Below, piece by piece: positions 61,563 through 64,000 of a stretch of 64,000 nucleotides of DNA (position 1 is its first letter; every line of letters starts with the position of its first letter). Position numbers and translations under genes: made by a program. This DNA is from Poseidonocella pacifica. Its GTDB lineage: Bacteria; Pseudomonadota; Alphaproteobacteria; Rhodobacterales; Rhodobacteraceae. The DNA is taken from contig NZ_FOJU01000009.1 of the NCBI RefSeq assembly GCF_900111875.1, positions 1 through 64,000 on the forward strand, in the 5' to 3' direction. The notes beneath the pieces were generated by a model. It had not been told where the DNA came from, searched no databases, and saw only the letters and a list, made by a program, of their open reading frames with translations.

Positions 61563-63578
61563 ATGACCAATCCATTGCTTGGGCCTTGGGATACCCCCTT
61601 CGCGCTCGCCCCGTTCGACAAGATCAATGATGCCGATTTTGCGCCTGCCTTTGACGAGGCTCTTGCCCGCGCGGAGGCGGAGATCGAGGCCATTGCAGAG
61701 CAGGCGGAAGAGCCAAGCTTTGCCAATACCATCGAGGCTCTGGAAGTGGCCGGGGCCGATCTCGACTGCGTGCTATCGGTATTTTACACGGTGTCCGGAG
61801 CGGATTCCAACGAAACGCGGCAAGAGTTACAGCGCGCATTTTCCCCGAAGCTGGCCGACTATGGGAGCCGGATTTACGGCAACAAGGCGCTTTTCGCACG
61901 GGTTCGGGATCTGTGGGAGCGGCGTGAAGAATTGAGCCTGACTTCGGAGCAGGCCCGCGTCCTGATGCTGACGCACCGTGGGTTTGTTCGGGCTGGCGCA
62001 GCGCTGGATGGGGACGAAGACGCGCGGATGAGGGAAATAAAATCCCGTCTCGCGGTTCTTGGCACCACGTTTACCCAGAACCTGCTGGCGGACGAATCCG
62101 CGTGGTACATGGAGCTTTCCGAAGCTGACCTGGTGGGATTGCCAGATTTCGTTATCGCTTCGGCCCGTGCGGTAGGCGCGGAAAAGGGGCTGTCGAACCC
62201 TGTCATCACGCTCTCGCGCTCTCTCATCGTACCGTTCCTTCAGTTTTCACCGCGCCGCGACCTGCGCGAAACGGCGTTCAGGGCATGGGAAAGCCGGGGC
62301 GCAAACGGAGGGAATACGGACAATCGCGCCATTTGCGCCGAGGTCCTCTCGCTCCGAGCGGAAAGAGCCGCACTCCTTGGCTATGCCAATTTCGCAGATT
62401 TCAAGCTTGAGACGGAAATGGCAAAGACGCCTGCAAACGTGCGCAAGCTGCTTGGCGACGTGTGGACCCCGGCAAAGGCGCAGGCGGAGCAGGATGCCGA
62501 AGTTTTGACGTCGATGATGCGGACGGACGGAATTGCTGGTGATCTGCAACCTTGGGATTGGCGCTATTATGCGGAAAAGCGGCGCAAGGCGGAGCATGAT
62601 CTCGATGAGGCGGCGCTCAAGCCCTATCTGCAACTGGATCGGATGATCGAAGCGGCCTTTACCTGTGCAAATCGGCTGTTCTCTCTGGAGTTCAAGCCTC
62701 TTGACCTGCCGCTCTATCACCCGGATTGCCGCGCGTGGGAAGTCACGCGGGAAGGGGAGCATGTTGCCGTCTTCATCGGCGACTACTTTGCCCGCGCATC
62801 CAAACGCTCGGGGGCATGGTGTTCCGCGATGCGCGGCCAGCGCAAGTTTCCCGACCCTCAAGGGCCGGTGGTGATCAACGTCTGCAATTTCGCCAAATCC
62901 GAGCCGGCTCTGCTCTCATACGATGATGCGCGCACCCTCTTTCACGAGTTCGGCCATGCCCTGCATCAGATGTTGTCCAATGTGACCTATGAGAGTGTTT
63001 CAGGTACCTCCGTCGCCCGCGATTTCGTCGAACTTCCCAGTCAGCTTTTTGAGCATTGGCTCGAAGTGCCGCGGGTTCTGGAAGAATTCGCCACTCACGT
63101 TGAGACCGGCGAGGCGATGCCGCCCGAAATGCTGGTGAAGGTGCTGGGTGCCGCGAATTTCGATCAGGGGTTTCAAACCGTCGAATATGTGGCATCGGCC
63201 ATGGTTGATCTGGAGTTTCACGAGGGCGAACCACCCGCTGATGTGATGCAGAAACAGGCAGAGATACTCGATGGCATGGGAATGCCAGCCGCCATCCGAA
63301 TGCGCCACGCCACACCGCAGTTCGCCCACGTATTCGCGGGGGATGGGTATTCGAGCGGATACTATAGCTACATGTGGTCGGAGGTCATGGATGCGGATGC
63401 CTTCGCCGCTTTTGAGGAGGCTGGGGATGCCTTCGATCCGGCCAGTGCCCGAGCGCTTGAGGAAAATATCCTGTCGACCGGCGGGTCGCGTGATGCCGAA
63501 GAGTTGTACCTTGCCTTCCGTGGCAAGCTTCCGGAGGTGGAGGCATTGCTGAAGGGGCGGGGCCTGATCGCGGCCTGA
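61563..63578 (+). CDS. M3-family oligopeptidase
   Basis: A 671-residue metallopeptidase of the PrlC/Dcp family. The zinc site is in TLFHEFGHALHQML (HExxH), with a Glu ligand downstream (VELPSQLFEHWLE). The AFRAWESRGANGGNTDNRAI segment is part of the family substrate channel. AAAGGAG precedes the ATG at 61563. Cleaves short peptides in the cytoplasm; OpdA or Dcp-like specificity cannot be told. Confidence 0.93.
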   Translation: MTNPLLGPWDTPFALAPFDKINDADFAPAFDEALARAEAEIEAIAEQAEEPSFANTIEALEVAGADLDCVLSVFYTVSGADSNETRQELQRAFSPKLADYGSRIYGNKALFARVRDLWERREELSLTSEQARVLMLTHRGFVRAGAALDGDEDARMREIKSRLAVLGTTFTQNLLADESAWYMELSEADLVGLPDFVIASARAVGAEKGLSNPVITLSRSLIVPFLQFSPRRDLRETAFRAWESRGANGGNTDNRAICAEVLSLRAERAALLGYANFADFKLETEMAKTPANVRKLLGDVWTPAKAQAEQDAEVLTSMMRTDGIAGDLQPWDWRYYAEKRRKAEHDLDEAALKPYLQLDRMIEAAFTCANRLFSLEFKPLDLPLYHPDCRAWEVTREGEHVAVFIGDYFARASKRSGAWCSAMRGQRKFPDPQGPVVINVCNFAKSEPALLSYDDARTLFHEFGHALHQMLSNVTYESVSGTSVARDFVELPSQLFEHWLEVPRVLEEFATHVETGEAMPPEMLVKVLGAANFDQGFQTVEYVASAMVDLEFHEGEPPADVMQKQAEILDGMGMPAAIRMRHATPQFAHVFAGDGYSSGYYSYMWSEVMDADAFAAFEEAGDAFDPASARALEENILSTGGSRDAEELYLAFRGKLPEVEALLKGRGLIAA

Positions 63579-63583
63579 ATGGA

Positions 63584-63619
63584 AAACGGCGGCCCGGGAT
63601 CGCGCCCGAGCCGCCGTTT
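63584..63619. terminator. Bidirectional terminator
   Basis: A 10-bp perfect stem AAACGGCGGC / GCCGCCGTTT with a 16-base loop between the convergent M3 peptidase and phosphomannomutase genes; A/T ends give U-tails both ways. Confidence 0.85.
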
Positions 63620-63645
63620 AAAGAATGTGACCTCTCGCGCGGCCC

Positions 63646-64000
63646 TTAGAACGTCTGGTCGTACTCGCCCACGCCGGGCTCGGTGCGGATCACCGCATCA
63701 AGATCGGCAAATATCGCGCGAAGTTCGTCCTCACTTTCGGGGCTTTCACAGACGACGACGAGGTTCGGTGTGTTGGAGGACGCGCGTACCAACCCCCAGC
63801 CGCCGTTGTCGAGGATGACGCGGGCGCCATTCACCGTGACCACTTGCGCGATCTTGCGTCCACCGAGAGTGCCGCCTTCCGCCGCCCGCGCCGTCAACTT
63901 CTCCACCACCCGTGCGAGGATGTCGTATTTTTCGAGGTCCGCCGCATAGGGGGACATCGTCGGGGTCGCCCATGTGCGCGGCAAGGCGCGGCGCAGATCG
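63646..64000 (-). CDS. Phosphomannomutase/phosphoglucomutase, C-terminal fragment
   Basis: The last 117 codons (to the stop at 63646) of an alpha-D-phosphohexomutase running off the right edge. RALPRTWATPTMSPYAAD, DNGGWGLVRASSNTPNLVVV with the RASNTxP phosphate-binding loop of domain 4, and ESEDELRAIFADLD are diagnostic. In this group the gene is normally called manB/pgm; the symbol is left open as only the 3' part is visible. Confidence 0.9.
   Translation of the reverse strand, partial: DLRRALPRTWATPTMSPYAADLEKYDILARVVEKLTARAAEGGTLGGRKIAQVVTVNGARVILDNGGWGLVRASSNTPNLVVVCESPESEDELRAIFADLDAVIRTEPGVGEYDQTF

Overview
The window is about 64 kb of a GC-rich alphaproteobacterial chromosome, almost certainly from the Rhodobacterales (Roseobacter/Rhodobacter group). 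The evidence is the combination of ethylmalonyl-CoA pathway genes (ccrA, ecm, mch, mcl2) interleaved with TCA-cycle genes (sucC, mdh, sdhCDAB), an HvrA-type H-NS protein, a LuxR/LuxI pair, an RpoHII-like sigma factor and a moeB gene carrying a membrane extension. Genes are packed tightly with many ATGA/TGATG overlaps. No gene-free stretch exceeds 300 bases. I found no tRNA, rRNA, CRISPR array, insertion sequence or phage gene.

Layout. 1-20 kb is the central-carbon block: start of sucC (minus), a glycosyltransferase, mdh (minus), a TauE-type exporter, then mcl2-nnrU-DUF1737-mch, a small unknown gene, sdhC-sdhD-sdhA, two glycosyltransferase-like genes inserted before sdhB, a small zinc-ribbon gene, a DUF1989 gene, deoD and an H-NS protein, ecm, a GPAT/AGPAT-type acyltransferase and ccrA. 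Together ccrA, ecm, mch and mcl2 carry much of the acetyl-CoA assimilation route that replaces the glyoxylate shunt, feeding malate and succinate into mdh, sdh and suc. The two TCA operons sucC and sdhC share an almost identical pair of TGTGATCACA palindromes 21 bp apart, at nearly the same distance from each start codon. This is the most striking regulatory signal in the window.

20-24 kb is a quorum-sensing locus: a small overlapping ORF, luxR, a dyad that could be the lux box, luxI, an SF1 helicase and a short-chain dehydrogenase. 24-34 kb (minus strand) holds a membrane protein/TauE pair, a four-gene nucleoside-type BMP ABC transporter, nfu-tsaB-rimI, a small periplasmic protein, a universal stress protein and a class IV aminotransferase. 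34-46 kb holds a VOC protein, an L,D-transpeptidase-like protein, trpS, a rhomboid-like protein, a LysR regulator with a complete dipeptide/oligopeptide ABC transporter, and a TetR/quinone-reductase pair with a probable operator.

46-64 kb is housekeeping: murJ, glnD, an LpoA-like lipoprotein divergent from rsmI-yraN-gshB-hydrolase, comM/yifB, a GST, rpoH coupled to a ChaN-like gene, then coaBC-dut-moeB-M3 peptidase, and the 3' end of a phosphomannomutase gene. All functional calls come from reading motifs and gene context; no database search was run.
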